Shown here: piece after piece, positions 9,301 through 18,992 of the stretch
How positions within the stretch are numbered: the first letter of the stretch is position 1
How the letters are laid out: each line of letters opens with the position of its first letter
Assembly (NCBI GenBank): GCA_963798505.1
Contig: CAWCTX010000018.1
Location: forward strand, 124,001-188,000
Direction of reading: 5' to 3'
DNA length: 64,000 nt
Source: CAVWSM01 sp963798505
Lineage (GTDB): Bacteria > Actinomycetota > Actinomycetes > Jiangellales > Jiangellaceae
Notes under the pieces: generated by a model
Database searches by the model: none
What the model was told of the DNA's origin: nothing
Seen by the model: only the letters and a program-made list of their open reading frames with translations
Program-made: the position numbers and the translations under genes

Positions 9301-11161
9301 CACGATCTTGTCGTCACCGGCGGTGTCGAACTTGACGTAGCCAGAGACGGCGGGCCGCGTTGCCGCCGAGCATGCCGCCGCCCACGATCGGCTTGTCGAA
9401 CGTCGCGTAGACGTACATGCGCGTGGCGCCGTTGGACAGCCCGCTGCGCACATCGGAGAAGCCCGTCACAGAGACCGTTGGCCTGGTCGATGGTGAGGCC
9501 GCCGTTGTTGTCGACATTGTCGAACGCGAGGTTGGCAGTGTCGCCGGCGAACGTGAACCGGAGCATCGCCGCGTGATCGGTCGGCGCCATCTCGGACTTG
9601 ATGCCGTTCTCGAACGTGACGCCGTAGTAGTGCGGCTTGGCTACCTCGTTCTCGTGCTTGAACGGCAGCGCGCGCCCGCTGCGGCTGGCGCTCGGCACAC
9701 CCGCGGCGTCGGATGGCATGACCTGGAACGTCTGCCGGTCACCCATCCACGGGCTGGTCTCGTGGCTGAACGCCAGGGCCTGCAGCGTCGGGAGGTTGTT
9801 CGCGTTGTTGGCCGCGGCGTACTCGTAGAGCCAGCTCGTCGTGTTGGCATTGGTCACCGGAGTCCAGAAGTTGAAGCCATGCGGGACGGCGGTCGCCGGG
9901 ATGTTGTTGCCGCGCGAGAAGGCGCCTGACGAGTTCGTGCCCCGGTTGGTCACGACGTAGTCGGACAGGTGCGAGTACGTCGGCTCGTCCTTGCCGCTCT
10001 TGATGACCACGTCGTCGATCCAGCCCTTGAACTGGCCGTGGCCGTCCGGGTTGTCATAGGCCACGAGAATGCGATCGATGGTCTTACCCTTGGCGACCTT
10101 CCCGAGCTCGGCCTCCTTGTGGTTCCAGTGGTTGGCGTAGAGCGTCTTCGACGCACCCTGGCCCTGCGGGCTCAGCTCGAAGCCATGCTGGTCCTTGGCA
10201 CGCAGCCCACTCAGGTAGGTGCCGTCGGTGAACGCGAGATCGACAGCTGCGTAGGTGCTGGCATAACCGAGGTCGTTGCCGATCATCTGCGGGAAGATGC
10301 GGTAGCTCAGTTCCGTGTCGGCGGTCACCGGCACGTCAACGTCGAAGACCTTGTTGTACGAGAAGCCATGGCCGCCCTCGCCGACGTGACTTCCCGAGTA
10401 TTCGAAGGCCTTGACGCCGGTGAAGCCGACGCTCGGCTTGATCGTGGGACCGGCCGCCGGGCCAGACCCTACGTGGCTGACCATGTCGGTCACCGGCGGC
10501 GGGGTCGTGTCGCCGTTGGAGAGCTGCAGCTCGGCAAGCTGGATGAGTCCGCCGCTGTGGTTGGCCGTGATGTCCAGCCGGTAGTACGAGTATAGGCGTG
10601 TCGTTGCTGAACTGGTAGTCGTTGGTCGTGAACGGGTCCGCGAAGTCCTGGCCGGTCCGTTGGTCGACATCGACCCACGTGGCGCCGTCCTGCGAGCCCT
10701 GCAGCTTCCAGTCCCTCGGGTCGCGCTCGGGTGCATCGTTGGCCGACGTGAGCGCGTAGCGCCGGACGGCGATCGGCTCGCTGAGCTGGACCTGCGACCC
10801 ACCCGGTCGAGTTGAAGGTGAGCCACTTGGAGTTGGCGTCGCCGTCGACGACCTTGGCGACTCCCTCGTTCGGTAGGTTCTCGGCGCTGGCCATGACGGC
10901 GACGACGCTGTCCATGATGCTGCCCGGGAGGCCGCTCGTCGGCTGCCCGGTCACCCCGCCGGTCTTCTTCTCACCGTCCACCTCTTCGACGGTGTCCGAC
11001 CACGTCGGCGCCGGATCGGCATCCTCGAAGGATGAGCTGAAGTCGATCGTCACCGTTTCCTGGGCCTGGCTTGGTGCGGCGCTCGCCACCGGTATGGCGA
11101 GCAGGCCGGCAGCGACTACTGCGGCTGCTAGTGCGGGTCCGAGTCTCGTACGTCGGTGCAT
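6371..11161 (-). CDS. Secreted multidomain GH92 alpha-mannosidase (about seven frame breaks)
   Basis: A very large exo-alpha-mannosidase of glycoside hydrolase family 92, a calcium-dependent inverting family acting on mannans and N-glycans. Length if the frame is repaired is about 1,590 residues. Order: signal peptide (MHRRTRLGPALAAAVVAAGLL, ending near SAAPSQA), an F5/8-type carbohydrate-binding domain, the GH92 domain, a second F5/8-type domain, and an atrophied bacterial Ig-like domain (TWTSSDPALITDAGKLVRRP) with a C-terminal jelly-roll-like region. GH92 hallmarks are NNGFWDTYRTTWAGYSLL, GHDHDYTE, FSNQVSHHIPFMYTYAGQPW and GDEDNGETSAWY. The start at 11161 has an AGGAGG site 8 bases upstream. 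Frame changes occur near 10803, 10590, 9478, 9362, 7808, 7333 and 7183; each is repaired by one added or removed base. Two LacI-type operators precede it. Confidence 0.85.
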
Positions 11162-11179
11162 TTCTCGCAGTCCTCCTCT

Positions 11180-11193
11180 TGACAGCGTTGTCA
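11180..11193 (-). promoter_or_regulatory. LacI-type operator upstream of the GH92 gene
   Basis: TGACAGCGTTGTCA is a 14-bp inverted repeat with TGACA/TGTCA half-sites, 18 bases before the GH92 start and just downstream of a -10-like TTATCT on the minus strand. The same pattern occurs at 11282, 15768 and 16973, including the promoter of the LacI gene itself. Binding by that regulator is inferred from this co-occurrence. Confidence 0.65.
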
Positions 11194-11255
11194 TTGAGAT
11201 AAGATTCGAGCGTCCTGCCTCGCTCCTGTCAGTGGCTCTGGGTCACGGGGGTGTC

Positions 11256-12535
11256 CTACCCGGTTGGCTTCGACACGAGGCCGACAGCGTTGTCAGGTAG
11301 GCGGTCGAAACCGGCCAAGCTCGCCGCGGCCGCCGGCGCGAGCGGCAGCTGCGGGATGAGCGTGGCCTGGTAGGCGTGGTAGACGTCCGGCTTGCCCGGC
11401 CACACCGTCGCCGACGGCACATTGCGCAGGTCGAGCTCGTGATGCCAGCTGCCGTCGGCACGGTCGATGAAGACCTCGGCGGCGTGGTCCCACCAGGTGC
11501 GGTACCACTGCTCGTACGACGGGTCTCCGGTGCGGATGAACAGAGCTGCAGCAGCGGCGATCGCCTCGGTGAGCACCCAGTGCATGCGTGTCCGAACGAC
11601 GGGACGGTCGTCCCAGTCGAGGGTGTAGACGAAGCCGGGCTCGCCGTCGACGGCCCACCCGACGCCGGACCGAGCGCGTCGAACAGTGCGCGCGCATCAT
11701 CGAGGAGCCAGCCGGGCGCCACAGGCAGGCGACGCCTCGACGTGCAGCAGCAGCCGCGCCCACTCGAGCCAGTGACCGACGGTGGTGCCGTAGGGGCGGA
11801 ACTGGTCGGCAGGGGCGCCGGCGTTGTAGTCGAGCACGGGCACCCAGTCCAAGGTGAAATGCTCGGGGAGCCGCCAGTCGTATGCCCGGGCGACGTCATG
11901 GATCAGGTGCTCGCATATTTGTCGAGCGCGCTCGTGCCAGCGGCCGTCGCCGGTGACGCCGCCGGCCGCGAGGAACGCCTCGACGAGGTGCATGCTGCTG
12001 TTGGCCCCGCGGTAGGGCTCGGGGATTGTCCAGTCGCGGTTGTACGAGTCCACGGAGCGGCCGGCCTCGTCGTCCCAGAAGTGCCGCTCGACGACGCCCA
12101 TCGCCTCGGCGAGCAACTGTTCGGCACCCGGCCGCTCCGCAGCGACCGCGCTGCTGGCGGCCAGCATCACGAACGCGTGCGCGTAGGCCCCCTTGTCGGC
12201 GTCGTCGACGGATGCCATCGGGACGCACGCTGCCGAACCAGCCGTCGTGCTCACGGTCGCGAAGCTGCTCGGTGAAGCGCGCGGATCCCGTGGTCGACGA
12301 GCGGTGCGCATCCCGGCAAGCCACGAAGGTGACCGAGAGCGAACACGTGCGTCATGCGGGCCGTGATCCAGGTGTGAATCGGACGGTCGAGCAGTCGGAC
12401 GCCCCGCGTAGTCCAGCCACGCGAAGCCGAACGATGCGTGGCCGCGACGCGCGGGCGAACTCGAGCAGCCCTGCGCCATGCTCGTCGAGCCAGGACAGGT
12501 GCGCGGGTCGTGCGCAGCCACGATGTCGTTGTCAT
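11256..12535 (-). CDS. N-acylglucosamine 2-epimerase (AGE) family enzyme (several frame breaks)
   Basis: An (alpha/alpha)6-barrel sugar isomerase of the AGE/mannose isomerase family, about 425 residues once the frame is repaired. Recognisable blocks in order are HLSWLDEHGAGLLEFAR, HTWITARMTHVFALGHL, EHDGWFGSVRPDG, AYAHAFVMLAASSA, HFWDDEAGRS, RGANSSMHLVEAFLA, GTTVGHWLEWARLLLH, RTRMHWVLTEAIAAAAAL and GKPDVYHAYQATLIPQLP. The conserved His residues and the Arg of the family active site are visible. The start ATG 12535 is 10 bases after the permease stop. Frame changes fall near 12500, 12430, 12270, 12215, 11730 and 11650. In this locus it would convert released mannose (or a mannoside) to fructose or a related ketose; that substrate is an inference from the GH92 partner. 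Confidence 0.8.
11282..11295 (-). promoter_or_regulatory. Second LacI-type operator upstream of the GH92 gene
   Basis: CGACAGCGTTGTCA shares 13 of 14 bases with the operator at 11180-11193 and lies 102 bp from it, inside the 3' end of the epimerase gene. The spacing is close to ten helical turns, which would suit repression by looping. It is a second match, not proof of binding. Confidence 0.5.
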
Positions 12536-12545
12536 CAGCCGCCTG

Positions 12546-13446
12546 CTAGCTCTTGACCGAGCCGGCCATGAGGCCGCCGATGAAGTAGCGGCCGAGCATG
12601 ATGTAGACGACCAGCGTCGGCAACGACGCGATCAGTGCGCCCGCCATGCTGGCGGAGTAGTTGGTGAGCTGTCCGCCGGCAAGGGCGTTCAGCGCGATGG
12701 TGACCGGCCCGTTTCGCGTGTTGGACAAGAAGATCGCGAACAGGTAGTCGTTCCAGGCGGACGTGAACTGCCAGATGATCGTCACGACGAACGCCGGGTG
12801 CGGAGAGCGGCAGGATGACCGACCAGAACGTCCGGAGCATGCCGGCGCCGTCGACGCGGCTCGCCTCGATGAGCTCGATCGGGGACGGTGGTCGCGTAGT
12901 AGTTGCGGAAGATCAGCGTGCAGATCGGGATGCCGTAGACCACGTGCACGACGATCAGGGTCGGGATGCCGCTCGAGGAGCGCCGATGCTCCTGGATGAG
13001 CTGGCGAAGCGGGATCATCACGGCCTGGTAGGGGATGAACATCCCGAACAGGATCAGCGTGAACACCACGTCGGCGCCGGGGAAGCGCCAGCGCGACAGC
13101 ACGAACCCGTTGGCCGCCCCGAGCAGCGACGAGATGATCGCCACCGGGATCGCGAGGGCGAAGGTGCGCAGGAACGACGGGCGCAGCGTGTCCCACGCCT
13201 GCGCGCCAGCCGTCTGTGCGTCCAGTCCTCGGCAGCGTCCAGGCGTTGCTCACGCCGGTCTCCGAGCCCGGCTTGAAGCTCGTGACGAGCAGGACGTAGG
13301 CCGGGATCAGCACGACAAGCACGAAGGCCAGCAGCAGCACGTAGCTTGGCGGTGCGCCCGAGGACCGACCCGCGAGCACCGCGGCGCGCGGCCGGCGCAG
13401 GGGCGGCCGGGATCGGCTCGGTCTGGGCCAGGGTGTCGGTGCTCAT
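12546..13446 (-). CDS. ABC sugar transporter inner-membrane subunit, MalG type (frame breaks)
   Basis: A carbohydrate-uptake ABC permease of about 300 residues. The N-terminus MSTDTLAQTEPIPAAP is followed by a membrane helix (YVLLLAFVLVVLIPAYVLLV) and NAWTLP. Then come LLGAANGFVLSRWRF, a helix with GMFIPYQAVMIPLRQLI, and the EAA-loop region whose pieces read VDGAGMLRTFWSVILPLS, followed by AFVVTIIWQFTSAWNDYLFA. The end is YFIGGLMAGSVKS. The ATG at 13446 overlaps the stop of the upstream permease (ATGA), so the two are co-translated. The frame changes near 13370, 13225, 12880 and 12800. The sugar is probably a mannoside, judged only from the neighbours. Confidence 0.8.
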
Positions 13447-14343
13447 GCGCGCCTCTCCGTCCGGCATGGTGTGAGACCAGGTAGGGCACGATCGAGCACC
13501 GCGACGATGAGCAGCAGGACGATGGCGATGGCGGCGGCCTTGGCGTAGTCGACGCGTGCAGCAGCATCGGTCCACATGTAGACGGCGGGCACCTCGGTGA
13601 TGTACTGCGCGCCGGAGATGGACATGATCAGGTCGAACATCTTCAGCGACATGTGCCCGATGATGATGAGGGCCGAGAGCGCGACCGGGGTCAGCTGCGG
13701 GAACAGCACGTGCCGGTAGAGCTGGTAGGTCGTCGTCGCCGTCCATCACGCGCGGCCTCGCGCAGCTCGCTCGGGGATGCCGCGGAACCCGGCCAGGAAC
13801 AGCGCCATCACGTAGCCGGACAGCTGCCAGATCGCGGGGATCGCCATCGCGGCCATGCCCCAGTTCGGGGTCCGTCCACCAGGGGTTCTGCAACGCATCG
13901 AGGCCGATGAGGCCGAACAAGGCGTTGAGGCCGCCGGCGTTCTCACCCTCGGCGCTGTTGAGCAGCCACCGCCACACCACACCGGAGGCGACGAACGAGA
14001 CCGCCATCGGGAACAGGTAGATCGACCGGAACAAGCCCTCGCCCCTGACTCCGCGCTCGAGCAGCAGCGCCCACAGCAACCCGAAGAAGAGGGTGCCGAC
14101 GAGGAACACCACGGTGAGGATCGCGAGGTTCCGCAGCGAGTGGATGAACCGGTCGTCGTTGGTGAACAGGTTGTTGTAGTTCTCCAGCCCGACGTAGCCG
14201 GTCTCGGGCTGCGCGGTGTGCCGGTCGGTCAGCGAGAGCTGGATCGTCCAGCCGATCAGGCCGTAGACGAAGACCGCCAGGAGGATGAGCGACGGTGTCA
14301 GCAGCAGGAGCCCTGGTCCCCAGCTGCGGATCCTTTGACGCAC
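13443..14343 (-). CDS. ABC sugar transporter inner-membrane subunit, MalF/UgpA type (frame breaks)
   Basis: The first permease of a carbohydrate uptake system, about 300 residues. It starts VRQRIRSWGPGLLLLTPS at GTG 14343, which has an AGGAG site just upstream. Helices follow, with LENYNNLFTNDDRFIHSLRN as the usual periplasmic loop of the MalF group. The cytoplasmic EAA loop reads ELREAAR-DGATTTYQLYRHV, followed by FPQLTPVALSALIIIGH. The frame changes near 13866, 13770 and 13745. No ABC ATPase is encoded in the locus, so it must borrow one, as MsiK-dependent actinobacterial sugar importers do. Confidence 0.8.
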
Positions 14344-14438
14344 GAGGCACTCCTGGGTCTGGAGTGGGTCGGCGGGGCGGTCTTGACGACCGCCCCGCCG
14401 ACACGCGATCACCAGCGGGTCGTGACGCCGACGTGGGC

Positions 14439-15723
14439 TCAGCCGGCGTGGTTCTCCGCTGCGGTCGACCAGCGCCGTCTTCAGGCATCGACGTCCTGGC
14501 TGCCGCTGAACTGCGCCGGTCGCCGAGTTGACGTCGTTGAGCCAGGCGACCGAGGCCGCGGATCCGTGTGCCAGCGAGACACCAGCTCGTCGGTCCCGAA
14601 GTCCTCGATCGCCGACTGCTGGTACTGGCCGTAGTCAGCGGCGCTGGCGTCGGTGCGGGCCGGGATCGAGCCCTTCTTGGTGTTGAACTGCCTTCTGGCC
14701 CTCGGCGCTGCCGACCGTCTCCAGCCAGCACTTGGTGCCTGCCTCGTTGGGTGCGCCCGTCGGCAGCACGAACGAGTCGGCAAGCCACTGGAACACGCCG
14801 TCGTTGCCCGGAACCGGCCAGTAGACGTAGTCGGTGTCCGGAACGAGCTGCTCCTGGTCGAAGTTGGCCGCCGTCCCAGTCACCCATGACGGTGTAGGCC
14901 GCCTGGCCCTCGATGACTAGCTTGGCCGCGTCGGGCCAGTCGAGGCTGTCACGGTCGGTGTTGGCGAAGCCGAGGAGCGTGGCGAACTTGTCGACCGCGC
15001 CCGACACATCGGCGCCGTCCCAGCGGTGTCGCCCGTCCACAGCCCATTGAACCCGTCGGGGCCAAGGTCGGAGATCAGCACCGTCTCGAGCAGCATCGTC
15101 TGGGTCCAGTCCTTGGCGATGGCCAGAGGTGCCTGGATGCCAGCGGCCCGCAGCTTCTCCAGGTCGGCGATCCACGCGTCGAGGTCGGCCGGGGCGGTCG
15201 TCGCAAGCGCGGCGCCCTGCAGCACCTCCGGGTTGGCCCACACGACGTTGGCACGGTGGATGTTGGCCGGGACGGAGTAGATCTTGCCGTCGACCGTGAG
15301 GTTGTCGATCAGGCCCTGCGGGAACGCGTCGCTCAAGCCCCACGCCTCGAAGTCGGCCGACAGATCCTCGATCTGACCGGCCTCGATGTAGTCGCTCAGC
15401 TCGCCGCCGGCGTGCGCCTGGAACGTGTCCGGCGGGTCGTTGGTCTGCAGCCGCGATGCGAGCACGCTCTTGGCGTTGCTGCCCGCGCCGCCGGCGACCG
15501 CGCCGTTGACGAACGAGTGGTCCGGGCACTCCGTGTCGAACACCCAGACAAGCCCGTCAAGGCCGGCCTTCTCGCCGCCTTCTGCCCACCAGGTGAAGAC
15601 CTCGACGTCACCGCCAGCACTCGCGGTGTCGCCGTCACTGTCGTCGTCGCCGCCGCACGCAGCGAGGGCAAGGAGGGCAACGGCGCTAACGGCCGCCCCC
15701 ACCTTCCGCTTGTTGAGACGCAT
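14439..15723 (-). CDS. Sugar-binding lipoprotein of the ABC importer (frame breaks)
   Basis: An extracellular solute-binding protein (SBP family 1), about 425 residues when repaired. The signal sequence MRLNKRKVGAAVSAVALLAL ends in the lipobox LAAC followed by GGDDDSDGD, so the mature protein is lipid-anchored. The body has VFTWWAEGGEKAGLDGL, PPDTFQAHAGGELSDYI, YSVPANIHRANVVWANPEVL and FNTKKGSIPARTDA, all typical of the family. ATG 15723 has a GGAGGG site. The frame changes near 15020, 14880, 14690 and again in the last 25 codons; with the final break repaired the C-terminus reads DVDALKTALV-AAENHAG and stops at 14439. It heads the operon toward the two permeases and the epimerase. Confidence 0.82.
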
Positions 15724-15767
15724 CGCACTCCCTCCGATAGACCGGCCTACCGTGAGCACACGATCGC

Positions 15768-15781
15768 CGACATCGTTGTCA
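15768..15781 (-). promoter_or_regulatory. LacI-type operator upstream of the binding-protein operon
   Basis: CGACATCGTTGTCA keeps the GACA-N-CG-N-TGTC core of the three other sites. It lies 45 bases before the lipoprotein start, downstream of the possible promoter at 15792-15820, where bound repressor would block transcription. Confidence 0.6.
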
Positions 15782-15791
15782 TCGCCTGCCA

Positions 15792-15820
15792 ATCTCGTGG
15801 TGTCGGGCGGCGGTTGTCAA
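15792..15820 (-). promoter_or_regulatory. Possible promoter of the mannoside operon
   Basis: On the minus strand a consensus -35 TTGACA (15820-15815) is followed after 18 bases by a weak -10 GAGATT (15797-15792). The pair sits about 70 bases before the lipoprotein start. The -10 is poor, so this is a candidate only. Confidence 0.3.
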
Positions 15821-15923
15821 CGGTGTGTCGGCGCCGTTGCGATCTTGTGACGTACGCATCTCGGGGCGAACCGGACGTCGAGGTCATCACGTCAGCACGA
15901 TCCTCGGCGGGCCAACGCCACGG

Positions 15924-16949
15924 TCACGACGGCGGTCGCTCGCCCGACCCGCGGGGCACCAGCGTGGTCGGGAGAACGATGGTCTGCGCGGGTCCCGTGC
16001 GCCCGGCCAGCCGCTCGAGCGCGAGCCGTGCGGCTTGCCGGCCCATCTCCTCCACGTCATGCGCCACAACGGTGACGCCGAGCACGTCGCCAAGGTCGAA
16101 GTCGTCGAAGCCGACCAGCGCGGGCGGGTCGGTCAGGTCGTGCACCACGCGCAGCGCACCGGTGGTGATGCGGTTGTTGAGGGTGAGCAAGGCCGTCGGT
16201 GGCCGGTCCCTCGCGAGCAGCTCGCGTACGGCTTCCTCGGCCGTGTGGACGTCGTGCGCGCCCTCGTGAACATAGGCGCGCCAGTCGTCGATGCCCGCCC
16301 GCTCCATGGCAGCGCGGAAGCCGTCGACCCGGTCGCGCAAGGTGGCGAGCCGCGAGAAGTCGCCGACGACACCGATACGCCGGTGTCCGACGGAAAGCAG
16401 GTGGTCGGTGGCCGCGCGCGCGCCGCCGCGGTTGTCGAGGACGATGACGTCGGACAGCAGGCCGATCGGAGGCCGGTCCAGGAAGACCAGCGGAACGCCG
16501 AGCCGGCGCTCCGCGGCGAGATAGCCGTGGTCGCCAGCGGTCGACACGACCAGCAGTGCGCAGACCCGACGCTCGAGCAACGCATTGACCAGGGCGACCT
16601 CGAGTTCGGGGTCCTCGTCCGAGCTGGCCGTGACGAGCTGCAGACCTTCCGCGCGCAACTCGCGCTCGATCCCGCCCGCCAGCCGGGAGTAGAAGGGGTT
16701 GGCAAGATCGCCGGTGATCAATCCGACCAGCGTCGACCGTGCCCCCCGGCGCAGCTCTCGGGCGATGCCGTTGAGCCGGAAGCCGAGCTGGTCGGCCGCC
16801 TGCTGAACGCGTCTTGCGGTGGCCTCGGCAACGTTCGGCTCGCCGTTGAGCACCCGGGATGCCGTCTTGAGGCTCACTCCCGATAGCGCTGCGACATGGG
16901 CCAAGGTCGGTCGCGACGCACCCCCCGACGTCGACCTGCTCTGAGCCAC
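15924..16949 (-). CDS. LacI-family transcriptional regulator of the mannoside locus
   Basis: A complete 341-residue LacI/GalR repressor. The helix-turn-helix is TLAHVAALSGVSLKTASRVL, the hinge helix region ends at RRGARSTLVGLI, and the periplasmic-binding-protein-like effector domain follows with NPFYSRLAGGIERELRAEG and FDDFDLGDVLGVTVVAHD. I chose GTG 16949, giving VAQSRSTSGGASRP, because GGAGG lies just before it; the ATG at 16973 would need translation through the operator. A perfect palindrome at 16973-16986 suggests autoregulation. This gene is intact, unlike its targets. The effector is presumably a mannoside, which is inferred. Confidence 0.88.
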   Translation of the reverse strand: MAQSRSTSGGASRPTLAHVAALSGVSLKTASRVLNGEPNVAEATARRVQQAADQLGFRLNGIARELRRGARSTLVGLITGDLANPFYSRLAGGIERELRAEGLQLVTASSDEDPELEVALVNALLERRVCALLVVSTAGDHGYLAAERRLGVPLVFLDRPPIGLLSDVIVLDNRGGARAATDHLLSVGHRRIGVVGDFSRLATLRDRVDGFRAAMERAGIDDWRAYVHEGAHDVHTAEEAVRELLARDRPPTALLTLNNRITTGALRVVHDLTDPPALVGFDDFDLGDVLGVTVVAHDVEEMGRQAARLALERLAGRTGPAQTIVLPTTLVPRGSGERPPS

Positions 16950-16972
16950 GGCACCTCCGCCGACGTTCGTCA

Positions 16973-16986
16973 TGACATCGATGTCA
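16973..16986 (-). promoter_or_regulatory. LacI-type operator at the regulator's own promoter
   Basis: TGACATCGATGTCA is a perfect 14-bp palindrome, 24 bases before the lacI start and 55 bases before the divergent histidine-kinase start. It is the most symmetric of the four sites and is a likely autoregulatory operator. Confidence 0.65.
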
Positions 16987-17040
16987 CGCCAGGTTCATCC
17001 TGCCACAGCGCATCCGGACCGTGGGATACCGTGCCGGGCC

Positions 17041-18228
17041 ATGGAAGCGACGCTGGTGACGCTGGGGCTGCTGGCCGCGGTCGGCGTCCTCTGGTACCTC
17101 GTCGTGCGACTCACCCGCTCCCGCCGCGACCTGGGGACCGCGGCCGACGTGGCCACCTACCGCACCCTGCACACCGTCTCGCTGGCTTCACCACCGCTGC
17201 GGGGCGGCCTCACCCAGGCGAGCGCCGGCAGGGCGGCCAAGCACCTGCGCGCGCTGTTGGCCTGCGATGCGATCGCGGTGACCGACGAGACCGCACTCCT
17301 CGCCTGGGACGGCTCCGGCGAGGCCGCCCACGCCTCCGCGGCCGGGCAGCATGCCAGCCGCACCATTGCCGAAGGCCGTACCCGCGTCCTCACCACCAAG
17401 CAGGTCGCCTGCGACGACCTCATCTGCACGATCCGCAACGCCGTCGCCGCGCCACTCGCCACCGAGGGCCGGGTCGTCGGCGCCCTCGTCGCCTACTCGG
17501 AGCAGGGGCCGAGCGCGGGCATGGTCCGCGCGGTCGAGGAGGTCGCCGGTTTCGTGTCGGGGCAGCTCGAGTTGGCCATGCTCGACCGCTCGCGGGCGCA
17601 GGTCGCCGAGGCCGAGGTCCGCGCGCTGCGCGCCCAGATCTCGCCGCACTTCGTCTACAACTCGTTGACCGCGATCGCTTCGTTCGTGCGTACGGACCCC
17701 GAGCGGGCCCGCGAGCTGCTCACCGAGTTCGCCGACTTCACCCGCTACTCGTTCCGCCGGCACGGCGAGTTCACCACCCTCTCCGAGGAGCTGCGCTCCA
17801 TCGAGCGCTACCTGCTGCTCGAGCGCGCGAGGTTCGGCGACCGGCTCCAGGTGACGCTGCGTATCGCCCCCGAGGTGCTGCCCGTGGCCGTTCCGTTCCT
17901 CTGCCTCCAGCCGCTCGTGGAGAACGCGATCCAGCACGGCCTGCAGGGCCGGCCGGGTCCTGGCCACATCACGATCCTGGCCGAGGAGGCCGGCAACGAG
18001 TGCCTCATCAGCATCGACGACGACGGCGTCGGCATGGACCCGGAGCGGCTGCGACGCACGCTCGCCGGTGAGCCGACAGGCGACGGCGTCGGGCTTGGCA
18101 ACGTCGACGAGCGGCTGCGCGCGGTTTTCGGCGATGAGTACGGATTGGTGGTGGAGACCGCCCCCGGCGCGGGTACCAAGGTCAACGTCCGAGTGCCCAA
18201 GTACCGCCAGGGAGTACGAGCCTCATGA
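17041..18228 (+). CDS. LytS-type sensor histidine kinase
   Basis: A 395-residue membrane-anchored sensor kinase of the LytS/YehU group (His_kinase PF06580). One helix (TLVTLGLLAAVGVLWYLVV) starts the protein, a GAF-like domain covers about residues 50-180, and the phosphoacceptor His lies in QISPHFVYNSLTAIA near residue 203. The ATPase domain has PLVENAIQHGL (N box), DDDGVGM and GVGLGNVDERL. ATG 17041 was taken because it starts right before the membrane helix. Its stop overlaps the response regulator start (ATGA). In related bacteria such kinases sense carboxylates such as pyruvate and control the adjacent transporter; the symporter genes downstream fit this. Confidence 0.9.
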   Translation: MEATLVTLGLLAAVGVLWYLVVRLTRSRRDLGTAADVATYRTLHTVSLASPPLRGGLTQASAGRAAKHLRALLACDAIAVTDETALLAWDGSGEAAHASAAGQHASRTIAEGRTRVLTTKQVACDDLICTIRNAVAAPLATEGRVVGALVAYSEQGPSAGMVRAVEEVAGFVSGQLELAMLDRSRAQVAEAEVRALRAQISPHFVYNSLTAIASFVRTDPERARELLTEFADFTRYSFRRHGEFTTLSEELRSIERYLLLERARFGDRLQVTLRIAPEVLPVAVPFLCLQPLVENAIQHGLQGRPGPGHITILAEEAGNECLISIDDDGVGMDPERLRRTLAGEPTGDGVGLGNVDERLRAVFGDEYGLVVETAPGAGTKVNVRVPKYRQGVRAS

Positions 18229-18992
18229 CAGCACTGCGAGTCCTCGCCATCGACGACGAGCTCCCGGCACTCAACGAGCTGGCGTTCCAGCTGCGCGCCG
18301 ACTCGCGCGTGCAGTCCGTACGTACCGCCGTGGATGGGCCGGCAGCGCTGCGTGAGCTGCGCGAGGAAGCCGTGGACGCCGTATTCGTCGACATCCACAT
18401 GCCCGGCCTGAGCGGCCTCGAGCTGGCCGATCTCCTCGGCCGGTTTCGCGCCCCTCCCGCCGTGGTCTTCGTCACCGCGCACGACGAGCACGCCGTCGAG
18501 GCCTTCGACCTGCACGCGGTCGACTACCTGCTCAAGCCGGTGCGCGCCGACCGGCTCGGCGAGGCGGTCCGCCGGGTGATCGCTGCCCGCCACCAGCCGG
18601 CCAGCGGGCACTCTGCACCCGCTCCGGAGCAAGGGCCCGCGGGCGACACCATCCCCGTCGAGCTCGGCGGGGTCACGCGCTTCGTGCCGCGCCGCGATGT
18701 GCGCTACGTCGAGGCGCAGGGTGACTACGCACGCCTGCACACCGCCGACGCCAGTCACCTCGTACGCATTCCCCTTGCCACCCTCGAGGAGCAGTGGGCT
18801 GACGCAGGCTTCGTACGTATCCACCGCAGTCACCTCGTCTCGCTCGCGCACGTCGACGAGATCCGCATGGACGGCGGGCGGTGCACCGTGCGCATCGGCG
18901 ACGAGTTCCTCGCGGTCAGCCGGCGACACACCCGCGAGCTGCGCGACCTGCTCGTGCGGCAGGCCCGGCCCAACCGGCAGGACCGGCGATGA
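18225..18992 (+). CDS. LytTR-family response regulator
   Basis: A 255-residue response regulator with an N-terminal receiver (acidic pocket IDDE near residue 10, phosphorylated Asp56 in VFVDIHMPG, Lys in YLLKPV) and a C-terminal LytTR DNA-binding domain (IPVELGGVTRFVPRRDVRYV through FVRIHRSHLVSLAHVDEI). It overlaps the kinase gene by four bases and the next gene by four bases, so kinase, regulator and small membrane protein form one translational unit. Direct repeats at 20979-21009, upstream of the second symporter operon, have the 21-bp period expected of a LytTR target. Confidence 0.92.
   Translation: MTALRVLAIDDELPALNELAFQLRADSRVQSVRTAVDGPAALRELREEAVDAVFVDIHMPGLSGLELADLLGRFRAPPAVVFVTAHDEHAVEAFDLHAVDYLLKPVRADRLGEAVRRVIAARHQPASGHSAPAPEQGPAGDTIPVELGGVTRFVPRRDVRYVEAQGDYARLHTADASHLVRIPLATLEEQWADAGFVRIHRSHLVSLAHVDEIRMDGGRCTVRIGDEFLAVSRRHTRELRDLLVRQARPNRQDRR

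Noticed and set aside
16950..16973. ATG 16973 as the start of the LacI gene
   Set aside because: It lies inside the perfect operator palindrome and has no ribosome-binding site, whereas GTG 16949 follows GGAGG.
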